From JALORV01 sp035429805 (GTDB lineage Bacteria; Pseudomonadota; Gammaproteobacteria; Burkholderiales; Burkholderiaceae_F): DNA of 64,000 nucleotides. Of this stretch, positions 25,340 to 34,628 are shown one piece after another; the stretch's first letter is position 1; each line of letters opens with the position of its first letter. Made by a program: the position numbers and the translations under genes. The notes under the pieces are model-generated. The model searched no databases. It was not told the DNA's origin and was given only the letters and a program-made list of their open reading frames with translations. The stretch spans positions 1 through 64,000 of the forward strand of contig DAOMFL010000010.1 of assembly GCA_035429805.1 (NCBI GenBank), given 5' to 3'.

Positions 25340-25927
25340 ATGGGCGGCGCGCCAATTTCGCCTGCACGACGGCGCCGCTGCGGCTGGGCCGGCGGGGATC
25401 CGCTGATGGTCGCGTACCACGACAACGAATGGGGCGTGCCTTCGCACGACGACCGGCACCTGTTCGAGATGCTGACGCTCGAGGGCGCGCAGGCCGGCCT
25501 CTCGTGGAGCACGATCCTGAAGAAGCGCGCGGGCTATCGCGAGGCCTTCGACGACTTCGACGCCGATCGCGTTGCGCGCTATACGCCGGCACGGATCGAG
25601 AAACTGCTGAAGAATCCCGGCATCGTGCGCAACCGCTTGAAGGTCGAAGCGGCTGTCGCCAACGCGCGCGCGGTGCGGTCAGTGCGCGACGAATTCGGAT
25701 CGCTCGAACGCTTCCTGTGGTCTTTCACCGGCGGCAAACCCATCGTCAACCGCTGGAAGAGCTATCGCGACGCACCTGCCACGAGTGCTGAATCCGATGC
25801 GATGAGCAAGGCGCTGAAGTCGCGCGGCTTCAAGTTCGTCGGCTCGACGATCTGCTATGCCTTCATGCAGGCCACCGGCATGGTCGACGATCACCAGCGC
25901 GACTGCTGGCGCAGGACGGACCGATGA
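25340..25927 (+). CDS. tag: DNA-3-methyladenine glycosylase I
   Basis: Tag removes 3-methyladenine from alkylated DNA. The 195-residue product has RRCGWAGGDPLMVAYHDNEWGVP (zinc Cys and His), EGAQAGLSWSTILKKR, FDDFD, and the C-terminal zinc ligands in DDHQRDCW, together with ICYAFMQATGMV. All key positions are intact. It starts five bases after the dehydratase stop and overlaps the next gene (ATGA), so it is translated within a sugar-acid operon, an unexpected place for a repair gene. Confidence 0.95.
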   Translation: MGGAPISPARRRRCGWAGGDPLMVAYHDNEWGVPSHDDRHLFEMLTLEGAQAGLSWSTILKKRAGYREAFDDFDADRVARYTPARIEKLLKNPGIVRNRLKVEAAVANARAVRSVRDEFGSLERFLWSFTGGKPIVNRWKSYRDAPATSAESDAMSKALKSRGFKFVGSTICYAFMQATGMVDDHQRDCWRRTDR

Positions 25928-26892
25928 AGGCGCTGATCACGGACTTTGACTTTCCTGACATCCGGCTCGAGCAGCAGCTGTTCGCCGAGGCTGGTGTTGA
26001 CCTCGGGCATGCCCAGTGCCGGACCGAGGAGCAGCTGATCGAGGCCGGCCGCGAGTGCGATGCGCTGCTGGTCCAGTACGCGCCGGTCACCGATCGCGTT
26101 CTGGGCGCCCTGCCGAGGGTCGGCATCGTCAGCCGCTACGGTGCCGGCTTCGACACCGTTGACACCACGGCCTGTGCGCGCCGCGGCGTCTGGGTCGCCA
26201 ATTCGCCCGACTACGGAGTTGGCGAAGTGGCCACGCATGCGCTCGGAATGGCGCTGGCGCTGCTGCGCCACCTGGCGATCTACGATCGCGACGTCAGGGC
26301 CGGACGCTGGAGTTATCTGTCGCCCGGCACGATCCGCCGCGCCAGCGACCTGACGGTGGGGATCCTCGGGCTCGGCCGCATCGGCAAGCGCTTCGCGCAT
26401 CTGGCACGCAACTGCTTCGCGCGCGTGATCGCCTGCGATCCGTACATCATCGACGGCGACTTTTCCGCTTACGTCGGGCGGGTCGGCCTCGAGCGCCTGT
26501 TCGAAGAGGCCGACGTCGTCTCGCTGCACGTGCCGCTCAACGACGAAACGCGGGGAATGGTGGATGCGGGACTCCTCGGCCGCATGCGGCGCGGCAGCCT
26601 ACTGGTGAACACGGCGCGCGGCGCGGTCGTCGACATCGATGCCTTGCTGGCGGCGCTCGAAGATGGCACGCTGGATGGTGCGGGCCTGGATGTGCTGCCG
26701 GTCGAGCCTGTGGCCGTCGATCATCCGCTCGCGCGGCATCCGCGGGTGCTGCTGACTCCACATTCCGCGTTCTACTCGACCGCGGCCGAAGTCGAACTGC
26801 GCCGCAAGGCAGCATTGAATATCGTGCAGTGGGCGAAGACAGGACGCCCGGCCTATCCTGTGGTCCAGGGGACGAAGAGCCTCGTCGCATAA
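25924..26892 (+). CDS. D-isomer-specific 2-hydroxyacid dehydrogenase (CtBP-like)
   Basis: This NAD(P)-dependent family interconverts 2-keto acids and D-2-hydroxy acids. The 322-residue product has the Rossmann motif VGILGLGRIGKRFA and the catalytic Arg in NTARGAVVDIDAL, Glu in LDVLPVEPV and His in LLTPHSAFYS. The sequence SPDYGVGEVATHALGMALALLR is typical of the C-terminal-binding-protein subgroup. It overlaps tag by four bases and precedes the ABC genes. A paralogous enzyme is encoded at 33693-34628. Confidence 0.92.
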   Translation: MKALITDFDFPDIRLEQQLFAEAGVDLGHAQCRTEEQLIEAGRECDALLVQYAPVTDRVLGALPRVGIVSRYGAGFDTVDTTACARRGVWVANSPDYGVGEVATHALGMALALLRHLAIYDRDVRAGRWSYLSPGTIRRASDLTVGILGLGRIGKRFAHLARNCFARVIACDPYIIDGDFSAYVGRVGLERLFEEADVVSLHVPLNDETRGMVDAGLLGRMRRGSLLVNTARGAVVDIDALLAALEDGTLDGAGLDVLPVEPVAVDHPLARHPRVLLTPHSAFYSTAAEVELRRKAALNIVQWAKTGRPAYPVVQGTKSLVA

Positions 26893-26934
26893 GGCGTCAC
26901 GGCGCGCGGCGCCGTGCGCAGGAGACAGCAACCG

Positions 26935-28008
26935 ATGGCGCAAGTCGCGATTCGCGGCGTGGCCAAGCGATTCGGCGCGACGACCGTTCTGCATGGGGTC
27001 GACATCACGATTCCCGATGGCGCCTTCGCGGTCCTGGTCGGCCCCAGCGGCTGCGGCAAGACCACGCTGCTGCGGATGATCGCCGGGCTCGAGGAGATCA
27101 GCGCAGGCGAGATCCTGATCGGCGATCGCGTCGTCAATCGCGTGCCGCCGAAGGAACGCGACATCGCGATGGTGTTCCAGAACTACGCGCTCTATCCGCA
27201 CATGACGGTGCGCGACAACATGTCGTTCAGCCTGCGACTGGCCAATGCAGACAAGGCGACGATCGACCAGCGCGTCGCGCGGGCGGCGGACATCCTCGGG
27301 CTCGGCAAACTGCTCGACCGGTACCCGCGACAACTCTCGGGCGGACAGCGGCAGCGCGTCGCGATGGGCCGTGCGATCGTGCGCGACCCGCAGGTGTTCC
27401 TGTTCGACGAGCCGCTTTCAAACCTGGACGCCAAGCTGCGCGTGCAGATGCGCACCGAGATCAAGGAACTGCATCAGCGACTGAAGACCACCTCGGTGTA
27501 CGTAACGCACGACCAGATCGAGGCGATGACAATGGCCGACAAGATCGTCGTGATGAAGGATGGCGTCGTCGAGCAGACCGGCGGCCCCCTCGACCTCTAC
27601 GACAATCCGGCGAACACCTTTGTGGCCGGGTTCATCGGCTCGCCGGCGATGAATCTGGTGCCGGGCACTGTTCGGCGCCAGGACAGCACGCTCCAGGTCG
27701 TGTTCGCCAACGGGAACTCCCTGCCACTGGCATACAACGCAGCGGCGCGCGAGGGGCAGACGATCCTATACGGTATCCGGCCCGAGCACTTTGCCGTCGG
27801 CAGTTCCGGCGGTCTCGGTGTCGAAGTCATCGTCGTCGAGCCAACCGGTGCCGATACCCAGATCTACTGCCGCTTCATCGACCAGGAAGTAACGGCGACG
27901 ATCCGCGACCGGACGAACGTGCGTGCCGGCGATCGCATCACGCTTGTCCCGGACGCAGGACGTGCACATCTTTTCGACGCCGCGAGTGGCAGGCGCCTCG
28001 CGGCGTGA
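26935..28008 (+). CDS. MalK/UgpC-type ABC transporter ATPase
   Basis: This is the ATP-hydrolysing subunit of a carbohydrate importer on the cytoplasmic side. The 357-residue product has Walker A GPSGCGKTT, the Q-loop VFQNYALYPHMTVRDN, the signature LSGGQRQRVAMGRAI, Walker B VFLFDEPLSNLD, and the C-terminal TOBE-type domain from about residue 235 with YGIRPEHF. ATG 26935 follows AGGAGACAG. It is encoded with its substrate-binding protein and two permeases. Confidence 0.95.
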   Translation: MAQVAIRGVAKRFGATTVLHGVDITIPDGAFAVLVGPSGCGKTTLLRMIAGLEEISAGEILIGDRVVNRVPPKERDIAMVFQNYALYPHMTVRDNMSFSLRLANADKATIDQRVARAADILGLGKLLDRYPRQLSGGQRQRVAMGRAIVRDPQVFLFDEPLSNLDAKLRVQMRTEIKELHQRLKTTSVYVTHDQIEAMTMADKIVVMKDGVVEQTGGPLDLYDNPANTFVAGFIGSPAMNLVPGTVRRQDSTLQVVFANGNSLPLAYNAAAREGQTILYGIRPEHFAVGSSGGLGVEVIVVEPTGADTQIYCRFIDQEVTATIRDRTNVRAGDRITLVPDAGRAHLFDAASGRRLAA

Positions 28009-28053
28009 TTTCACCCGGCCTAAGACTGTCAGCCACCCACAAAGGAGACGTGC

Positions 28054-29373
28054 ATGAAAGACATGAAGCGGCGGGAGTTTCTGAAGACGTCGGCGGGCGT
28101 GGCGGCTGCCGCGGCCGGGCCGATGATCTGGGTCAAGGACGCCAGCGCGCAGTGGAGCAACGCCCCGGAGAAGGGAGCCAAGCTTCGCGTGCTGCGCTGG
28201 AAGCGTTTCGTGCAGGGCGATGAGGACCAGTATCTCGCCAACGTCAAGAAGTTCTCCGAGAAGTACGGCATCGAGGTACGCGTCGATGCCGAGGGCTGGG
28301 AAGACGTGCGTCCGAAGGCGGCGGTCGCCGCCAACACCGGCGCCGGGCCCGACATCATCCTGTCGACCAACGACGACGCCAACCTGTATCCCGAGAAGCT
28401 GGTCGACGTCACGGACCTGTGCACCTACCTCGGCAAGAAGTACGGCGGCTTCTACCCGGTCTGCGATCCGTACTTGCGGCCCGACGGCAAGAAGTGGATC
28501 GGCGTGCCACTCGGTGTCGCGGGCGTGTGCATGGTGTACCGCATCAGCCACGTGAAGGCCGCGGGTTTCGACACCTTCCCGCGCGACACAGATGGATTCC
28601 TGAAGCTGTGCAAAGCGCTGAAGGACAAGGGCACGCCGCCCGGGTTTGCGCTGGGCAATGCCACTGGGGACGGCAACACCTGGGTGCAGACGCTGGTGTG
28701 GGGCTTCGGCGGCAAGCTGGTCGACAAGGACAACAAGGTCGTCATCGACAGCCCGGAGACGATCAAGGCGCTCGAGTATTCGAAGGAGTTGTATTCGACG
28801 TTCGTGCCGGGCACGCTGTCGTGGCTCGACCCGAACAACAACAAGGCGTTCCTCGACGAGCAGATCTCGCTGACGAACAACGGAATTTCGATCTACTACG
28901 CGGCCAAGACCTCGAAGGATCCGAAGGTCGCGGCGCTGGCGGCGGACATCAACCACGCCAACATGCCGATCGGACCGATCGGCAAGCCGAGCGAGTTCCA
29001 GCTGTTCTTCAACCAGATGATCTTCAAGTACACGAAGTACCCGAAGGCGGCCAAGGAGTTCCTGCGCTTCATGATGGAAGCCGAGCAGATGGATCCGTGG
29101 GTGCAGGCGGCCATCGGCTACGTGACGCCGGCGCTTACGTATTACGAGAAGAATCCCATCTGGACCGTCGATCCGAAGCACACGCCGTACCGCGACTCGA
29201 TGAAGAACATGTGGCCGAGCGGTTATGCCGGCAAGATGGGCTACGCGTCGGCCGGCGCACTGGCGGACTTCATCGTCGTCAACATGGTCGCCGAGGCGGC
29301 ATCGGGATCGAAGACGCCGAAGGAAGCTGCTGAGCGCGCCCAGAAGCGGGCCGAGCGGTACTACAAGGTCTGA
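28054..29373 (+). CDS. ABC transporter substrate-binding protein with Tat signal
   Basis: This periplasmic solute-binding protein (family 1, maltose-binding type) delivers a sugar or sugar derivative to the permeases. The 439-residue product starts with a twin-arginine signal, MKDMKRREFLKTSAGVAAAA with the cut near DASAQ, so it is exported folded. Family segments include WEDVRPKAAVAANTGAGPDI and GVPLGVAGVCMVYRISHVKAAGF. AAAGGAGA gives a strong ribosome site. The ligand is not known. Confidence 0.92.
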   Translation: MKDMKRREFLKTSAGVAAAAAGPMIWVKDASAQWSNAPEKGAKLRVLRWKRFVQGDEDQYLANVKKFSEKYGIEVRVDAEGWEDVRPKAAVAANTGAGPDIILSTNDDANLYPEKLVDVTDLCTYLGKKYGGFYPVCDPYLRPDGKKWIGVPLGVAGVCMVYRISHVKAAGFDTFPRDTDGFLKLCKALKDKGTPPGFALGNATGDGNTWVQTLVWGFGGKLVDKDNKVVIDSPETIKALEYSKELYSTFVPGTLSWLDPNNNKAFLDEQISLTNNGISIYYAAKTSKDPKVAALAADINHANMPIGPIGKPSEFQLFFNQMIFKYTKYPKAAKEFLRFMMEAEQMDPWVQAAIGYVTPALTYYEKNPIWTVDPKHTPYRDSMKNMWPSGYAGKMGYASAGALADFIVVNMVAEAASGSKTPKEAAERAQKRAERYYKV

Positions 29374-29496
29374 CGTTCCGAGCACGCTGACGCGCCGGAA
29401 CATCTCGCCGGGCTGGAGCGGACGCGCGGTGCGTGCCCCTCGAGTCCGGCGGGCGCCGGGCACCTCGCGCGCGCCGTCGTTTGCTGAGATCAAGAC

Positions 29497-30396
29497 GTGA
29501 ACAGACTGCTCGACAACCGTAACTTCCTGGGGCTCGTCTTCATGCTCCCGGCGGCGGTCGTGCTGCTGCTGTTCCTGACCTATCCGCTCGGGCTGGGCAC
29601 CTGGCTCGGTTTCACCGACACCAAGATCGGACGCGGCGGCGAGTGGATCGGGCTCGAGAACTACGAATTTCTCTGGGGCGACGCGGTTACGCGGCTTTCG
29701 GTCTTCAACACGCTCTTTTACACAGTCGTCGCCAGCGTCATCAAGTTCGCACTCGGCCTGTGGCTCGCATTGCTGCTCAACAAGAACCTGCCGTTCAAGT
29801 CCTTCATCCGCGCCATCGTTTTGCTGCCGTTCATCGTCCCGACCGCGCTGTCGGCGATTGCCTTCTGGTGGATCTACGACGCGCAGTTCTCGATCATCAG
29901 CTGGACGCTGGTGAAGCTCGGCTGGATCGACCGCTACATCGATTTTCTCGGCGAGCCATGGCTCGCCCGCCTGTCGGTGATCGCAGCCAATATCTGGCGC
30001 GGCGTGCCGTTCGTCGCAATCTGCCTGCTGGCGGGTCTGCAGACAATCTCGCCGTCGTACTACGAGGCCGCGAGCCTCGACGGCGCCACCGACTGGCAGC
30101 AGTTCCGCTACGTGACGCTGCCACTGCTGACGCCGATCATCGCGGTGGTGATGACGTTTTCCGTGCTCTTTACGTTCACCGATTTCCAGTTGATCTACGT
30201 GCTGACGCGCGGCGGACCTTTGAACGCCACCCACCTGATGGCAACACTCAGTTTCCAGCGCGCGATCCCGGGGGGAGCGCTGGGCGAAGGCGCCGCGCTC
30301 GCCACAGCGATGGTGCCGTTCCTGCTGGCGGCGATCCTGTTCAGCTATTTCGGATTGCAGCGCCGCGCGTGGCAGCAGGGTGGGCAGGACAAGTGA
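29497..30396 (+). CDS. ABC sugar permease, MalF/UgpA type
   Basis: The 299-residue inner-membrane protein has six predicted helices, starting LGLVFMLPAAVVLLLFLTYP, and the EAA loop ASLDGATDWQQFRYVTLPLLTP that docks on the ATPase. The start is GTG 29497. A 123-bp gap containing a small CCGGC-GGGC-GCCGG hairpin separates it from the binding-protein gene, which would fit higher expression of the binding protein. Its stop overlaps the next start (GTGA). Confidence 0.93.
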   Translation: MNRLLDNRNFLGLVFMLPAAVVLLLFLTYPLGLGTWLGFTDTKIGRGGEWIGLENYEFLWGDAVTRLSVFNTLFYTVVASVIKFALGLWLALLLNKNLPFKSFIRAIVLLPFIVPTALSAIAFWWIYDAQFSIISWTLVKLGWIDRYIDFLGEPWLARLSVIAANIWRGVPFVAICLLAGLQTISPSYYEAASLDGATDWQQFRYVTLPLLTPIIAVVMTFSVLFTFTDFQLIYVLTRGGPLNATHLMATLSFQRAIPGGALGEGAALATAMVPFLLAAILFSYFGLQRRAWQQGGQDK

Positions 30397-31295
30397 GCAG
30401 GGACGAGCAACTCGAAGTGCCAGCCACGCCCGAGACGACCGACTCGCAGGGCATGAAGTACCTCGAGTCCGCGCCACGGCGGCTGCTCACCATGTATCTG
30501 CCGCTGGCGGTGTTTCTCTTCGTGCTGCTGTTTCCCTTCTACTGGATGACCATCACCGCGTTCAAGCCGAACGAGGAGCTTCTGTCGCGCGAGGGCAATC
30601 CGTTCTGGGTGATCCATCCGACACTCGCCAACATCAAGAAATTGCTGTTCGATACCGCGTATCCGGACTGGCTATGGAACACGATGCTGGTGTCGGTCGT
30701 CTCCACGCTGCTTTCGCTCTTCTGCAGCGTTCTGGCGGCGTACGCGATCGAGCGACTGCGTTTCCGCGGGTCGCGTTACGTGGGAATGAGCATCTTCCTC
30801 GCGTACCTGGTGCCGCCGTCGATCCTGTTCATCCCGCTGGCGGCGATCATCTTCAAGTTCCAGCTGTTCGACACGCGGCTCGCGCTGATCCTGACGTACC
30901 CGACCTTCCTGATCCCGTTCTGCACCTGGCTGCTGATGGGTTACTTCCGCACTATCCCGTTCGAACTCGAGGAGTGCGCGCTGATCGACGGTGCCAGTCG
31001 GTTGCAGATCCTGGTGAAGATCATCCTGCCGCTGGCGGTGCCCGGCATGATCTCGGCCGGCATCTTCGCCTTCACTTTGTCCTGGAACGAGTTCATCTAC
31101 GCACTGACCTTCATCTCCTCCTCTGAGGTCAAGACCATCGCGGTTGGCGTGATCACTGAGCTGGTCGAGGGCGATGTCTATCACTGGGGCGCACTGATGG
31201 CCGGCGCGCTGTTTGGCTCGCTCCCGGTTGCGATCCTGTATTCGTTTTTCGTCGAGCACTACGTCTCGGGCATGACGGGGGCCGTCAAGGAGTAG
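30393..31295 (+). CDS. ABC sugar permease, MalG/UgpE type
   Basis: This second membrane subunit has 300 residues and six predicted helices. It begins (M)SRDEQLEVPATPETTDSQG and has the EAA loop ECALIDGASRLQILVKIILPLAVP and FTLSWNEFIYALTFISS, typical of MalG-type permeases. The GTG start overlaps the preceding stop; ATG 30453 is a possible later start. It closes the operon that begins with the dehydratase at 23593. Confidence 0.93.
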   Translation: MSRDEQLEVPATPETTDSQGMKYLESAPRRLLTMYLPLAVFLFVLLFPFYWMTITAFKPNEELLSREGNPFWVIHPTLANIKKLLFDTAYPDWLWNTMLVSVVSTLLSLFCSVLAAYAIERLRFRGSRYVGMSIFLAYLVPPSILFIPLAAIIFKFQLFDTRLALILTYPTFLIPFCTWLLMGYFRTIPFELEECALIDGASRLQILVKIILPLAVPGMISAGIFAFTLSWNEFIYALTFISSSEVKTIAVGVITELVEGDVYHWGALMAGALFGSLPVAILYSFFVEHYVSGMTGAVKE

Positions 31296-31405
31296 CCGCG
31301 ACGGCACGACGGCGGAGGGGCCCCATCGACGCCGTCAACCGATGACGTCGCAGGGACGTTGTAGCCAGTGGCAGCGCTCACAAGCATCGGCCTGCCACCT
31401 GTCCC

Positions 31406-32146
31406 ATGCGCCGCGTGCATCACCTCATCCTCATTCCGGCACTGGCGCTGGCCGCTGCGCTACCGGCGGCAGCCGTCACGTCAAGCGCGCCCGTCGAGCT
31501 GCACGACCGCATCGCGCTCGACGGAAAGACGGACCGGCGCATCGCTCTGACGCTGGACGCCTGCGGCGGCGGATACGACGCGGAACTGATCGACTTCCTG
31601 ATCCTGCATCGCATCCCAGCCACGGTCTTCGCGACCGGCAGGTGGATCGAGCGCAACCCGGTCGGCCTGGCGGTACTGAAGTCGCACGCGGATCTATTCG
31701 GCATCGAGGACCACGGCGAACATCACCGTGCGGCGGTGATCGGCGCCGGCCGCCGCATCTACGGTATTCCGGGCGTGGCTGACATCGGCCAGCTGCGGGG
31801 CGAAGTCACGGGCGGCGCTGACGCGATCGAGCAGGCCTTTGGAACCCGGCCACGCTGGTACCGCGGCGCGACGGCCGAGTACGATCCGCAGGCAGCCAGC
31901 GAGATCCGTCGCATGGGATTCCGGATCGCCGGCTTCTCCGTGAATGCGGATGCAGGCGCCACGCTGTCGGCGAACTCCGTGTCCGCACGCGTGCGCCGCG
32001 CCCAGCCGGGCGACGTGATCCTGGCGCACATGAACAAGCCGTCGTCCGACACCAACGAAGGGCTCAGGCCCGCCCTGCTCGAACTGCGTGCCCGTGGCCT
32101 GCAGTTCGTCAGGCTCGACGACGTCGAACTCAGCTCGTTGCCCTGA
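31406..32146 (+). CDS. Exported polysaccharide deacetylase family protein
   Basis: The family (NodB homology) removes N- or O-acetyl groups from polysaccharides. The 246-residue product has a signal peptide (ending LPAAAV) and the metal Asp in LTLDACGGGYD. HGEHH replaces the usual H-S/T-x-x-H, RGATAEYD stands in place of R-x-P-Y, and AHMNKP holds the late His. The variations suggest a divergent subgroup with an unknown substrate. It lies 110 bp after the ABC operon and is probably unrelated to it. Confidence 0.8.
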   Translation: MRRVHHLILIPALALAAALPAAAVTSSAPVELHDRIALDGKTDRRIALTLDACGGGYDAELIDFLILHRIPATVFATGRWIERNPVGLAVLKSHADLFGIEDHGEHHRAAVIGAGRRIYGIPGVADIGQLRGEVTGGADAIEQAFGTRPRWYRGATAEYDPQAASEIRRMGFRIAGFSVNADAGATLSANSVSARVRRAQPGDVILAHMNKPSSDTNEGLRPALLELRARGLQFVRLDDVELSSLP

Positions 32147-32182
32147 GGCCACGCCGCCGCGCGAGCTGCGCTAGGCTTGCGC

Positions 32183-32860
32183 ATGACTCGACTCAAGTGG
32201 CCCCTCGCCTTTGTCCGGCGGCGGCTGCGCCTGGTCATCGCGCTTGCACTTGGCGTCGCCGCAGGCGTGGCGGCGCCCGAACACCTGGTTTCCGGTGAAC
32301 CGTTCCGCCGCTTCCTCGTCGGCTGGAACGTGGCCGTCTGGACCTATCTCGTGCTCGTCGGCTGGCTGCTGCTGCGCGCGGACCATGCTCTGACGCGGGC
32401 GATCTCGGAACGCGAGGACCCGGGCGCCGCCGTGGTCCTGACGGTTCTTTCGCTGGTCGCGGTCACGAGCCTGGCAGCGATCGGTGCGGAACTGGCCGCC
32501 GCGCGCGGCAGCGGCGATCAGACCGCACGCTACCTGTTCGCAGGATCCACGCTGTTCGGTTCGTGGCTGATGCTGAATGTCCTGTTCGCGTTCCACTACG
32601 CCCACATGTTCTTCCGCGACACCATGCGGTCGCGGCCGCTGCGCTTTCCCGACCAGCCGCCGCCGGACCCGGACTTCTGGGACTTCCTCTACTTTTCGTT
32701 CACGATCGCAGTGGCCGCGCAGACATCCGACATCTCTGTCGTCGCGTCCGGCATGCGCAGGATCGTGCTGGCACACTCCATTCTTGCGTTCCTTTTCAAC
32801 GTTGCGATTCTGGGCGCGACGATCAACGTCGTCGCCGGGCTGCTGGGCGGCAAGCCCTGA
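32183..32860 (+). CDS. DUF1345 family membrane protein
   Basis: The 225-residue inner-membrane protein has about five hydrophobic helices and the family segments YAHMFFRDT, DFWDFLYFSFTIAVAAQTSDISV and LAHSILAFLFNVAILGATINVVAGL. This is the DUF1345 pattern, distantly like a two-helix channel domain. Function is unknown. ATG 32183 is preceded by TAGGCT five bases away and no ribosome site. It converges with the minus-strand SDR gene. Confidence 0.85.
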   Translation: MTRLKWPLAFVRRRLRLVIALALGVAAGVAAPEHLVSGEPFRRFLVGWNVAVWTYLVLVGWLLLRADHALTRAISEREDPGAAVVLTVLSLVAVTSLAAIGAELAAARGSGDQTARYLFAGSTLFGSWLMLNVLFAFHYAHMFFRDTMRSRPLRFPDQPPPDPDFWDFLYFSFTIAVAAQTSDISVVASGMRRIVLAHSILAFLFNVAILGATINVVAGLLGGKP

Positions 32861-32920
32861 AGCGCACCTGTTCGCGGTGTGTCATCGAGGTCCCGCCGCC
32901 ACTCCCGCTTCATCCGCGCG

Positions 32921-33685
32921 TCAGGGCATCAGCTGTCCGCCGTTGACCTCGAGGATCTGCCCGGTGACATAGCTGCTCATCGCGTCGGAGGCCAGGTAGA
33001 GGAACGCGCCGGCGCACTCGTCGGCGGTGCCGAGCCGGCCCATCGGGATCGTCGTCTTCAGAGCTTCCAGCGTCGCGGCCGGCGTGTGCCGGTCGTGCAG
33101 CGGTGTCAGGATGACACCGGGCGCCACACCGTTGACGCGCACGTGGTCGGCGAGAAACTCCTTCGCGAGTCCCCGCGTCAGCGTGCTGACGAACCCCTTC
33201 GTCGCCGCATAGAGAACGACGCCGGGCCCGCCGCCGTTGCGCGCCGCAATCGACGTCACATTGATGATGTTGCCGCCGCCCTGGCCGCGAAACACGCCAA
33301 TGATGGCCTGGCACATCGCGACGACCGAGCGCACGTTGAGCTGCAGCATCGCGTCGAAATCGCTTTCGCTCCATGCCACGAACGGCTTGCGGTCGAAGAC
33401 ATTGCCGGCGTTGTTCACCAGCACGTCGATGCGACCGAAATGCTGCTGCACCGCCTTTACCAGCCGCGCGGGTTCGCCGGGCTGCGTCACGTCGGCACGG
33501 AAAACTGCGGCATTCCCACCGTCGGCGGCGATCTCGGCGGCCACGGCGCGGGCCGGCGCTTCGCTCACGTGATAGTGCACCGCCACGCGTGCTCCGGCGT
33601 GCCCGAACGCGCGTGCCGCCGCCGCGCCGATGCCGGTGCTGGAGCCAGTCACCAGGATCACCTTGCCTTTCAGGTCGCTTGTCAT
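32921..33685 (-). CDS. Short-chain dehydrogenase/reductase
   Basis: The 254-residue SDR has TGSSTGIGAAAARAF, LVNNAGNVFDR, the catalytic Ser in INVTSIAARN and YAATKGFVSTLTRGLAKEF, and it ends in TGQILEVNGGQLMP. All catalytic residues are intact. It is the last gene of the minus-strand operon from 37365. Its step could be oxidation of a sugar or hydroxy acid; the substrate is unknown. ATG 33685 was chosen because the fold starts directly after it (MTSDLKGKVILVTG). Confidence 0.9.
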   Translation of the reverse strand: MTSDLKGKVILVTGSSTGIGAAAARAFGHAGARVAVHYHVSEAPARAVAAEIAADGGNAAVFRADVTQPGEPARLVKAVQQHFGRIDVLVNNAGNVFDRKPFVAWSESDFDAMLQLNVRSVVAMCQAIIGVFRGQGGGNIINVTSIAARNGGGPGVVLYAATKGFVSTLTRGLAKEFLADHVRVNGVAPGVILTPLHDRHTPAATLEALKTTIPMGRLGTADECAGAFLYLASDAMSSYVTGQILEVNGGQLMP

Positions 33686-33692
33686 CGAGTCC

Positions 33693-34628
33693 TCACGCAA
33701 TGGGGGTGAGCAGGGGCCGCCCGGCCGCGAAGGCGGCAATATTGTCGAGAACGAGCTGACCCATCGCGGCGCGCGTCTCGCGCGTGGCGCTTGCCTGATG
33801 GGGCTGCAGCACGACGTGGTCGAGCGCCAGCAGCGCCTCGGGCACGCGCGGCTCGTCGGCGAAGACATCGAGCGCGGCACCGCCGAGGCGGCGGGTGACC
33901 AGCAGATCCACCAGCGCGGCCTCGTCGACGACCGAGCCGCGCGCGATGTTGACGAACACGCCGGGACCAAGTTCCTCCAGCACCGCGCGGCTGATCAGCC
34001 CGCGCGTGGCGGCGCCGCCGGGGCAGGCGGCGATCAGCACGTCGACGTTGCGCGCCAGCGCCAGAAGATCGGGCTCGTAGCGCCATGGCAGGTCCTTTGG
34101 TCGCGGGCCGTTCCACGCGATCGACATATCGAACGCCGCCGCGCGCCGGGCAATGGCCTGTCCGATGCGACCCATGCCGACGATGCCAAGCCGCTTGCCG
34201 CTCACCCGGGTCTGCAGCGGCATATGCGCCGTCAGCCAGCGGCCATCGCGCACGTAACGGTCGGCCCCCGCGATGCCGCGCAGCGCCGCCAGCATCAGTC
34301 CGATCGCCAGATCGGCGACGTCGGCGGTCAGCACGTCCGGTGTATTGGTGACCGCGATACCTCGCTCGCGCGCGGCGGCGAGATCGATCGCGTCGACGCC
34401 GACGCCGAAGCAGGCGATCAGCCGCAGTTTCGGCAGCTGCTCGATCAGCGCGCGCTCGGCACCGGCACCGCCGGTCGTCACGACGATTTCGACACGCGGC
34501 GCGACCTGCGTCACAAATGCATCGCGGTCCGTGGCCTGCCACAACCGATGCACGGTGTAGTCGGCTTCGAGCTTGGCCTGGCTTGGACCGTAGATCGCAG
34601 CGACCTGCAGCACTTCCGGCTTCGTCAT
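33693..34628 (-). CDS. D-isomer-specific 2-hydroxyacid dehydrogenase (glyoxylate/hydroxypyruvate reductase-like)
   Basis: The 311-residue product has LGIVGMGRIGQAIARRAAAF, the catalytic Arg in VNIARGSVVDEAAL, Glu in LDVFADEPRVPE and His in LQPHQASATRET. It resembles glyoxylate/hydroxypyruvate reductases, which could handle glycolate- or glycerate-type products of a diketo-acid hydrolase. Its ATG overlaps the stop of the Ldh-family gene by four bases, and it ends 7 bp before the SDR gene starts. Confidence 0.9.
   Translation of the reverse strand: MTKPEVLQVAAIYGPSQAKLEADYTVHRLWQATDRDAFVTQVAPRVEIVVTTGGAGAERALIEQLPKLRLIACFGVGVDAIDLAAARERGIAVTNTPDVLTADVADLAIGLMLAALRGIAGADRYVRDGRWLTAHMPLQTRVSGKRLGIVGMGRIGQAIARRAAAFDMSIAWNGPRPKDLPWRYEPDLLALARNVDVLIAACPGGAATRGLISRAVLEELGPGVFVNIARGSVVDEAALVDLLVTRRLGGAALDVFADEPRVPEALLALDHVVLQPHQASATRETRAAMGQLVLDNIAAFAAGRPLLTPIA

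Noticed and set aside
27766..30477. A 903-codon open frame on the minus strand opposite the ABC transporter genes
   Set aside because: It is antisense to four clear ABC genes, rich in His, Arg and Gln from GC-rich shadow codons, and has no recognisable domain.
31308..31336. GACGGCG/CGCCGTC inverted repeat after the ABC operon
   Set aside because: The loop is long and no U-tract follows, so I could not support it as a terminator.
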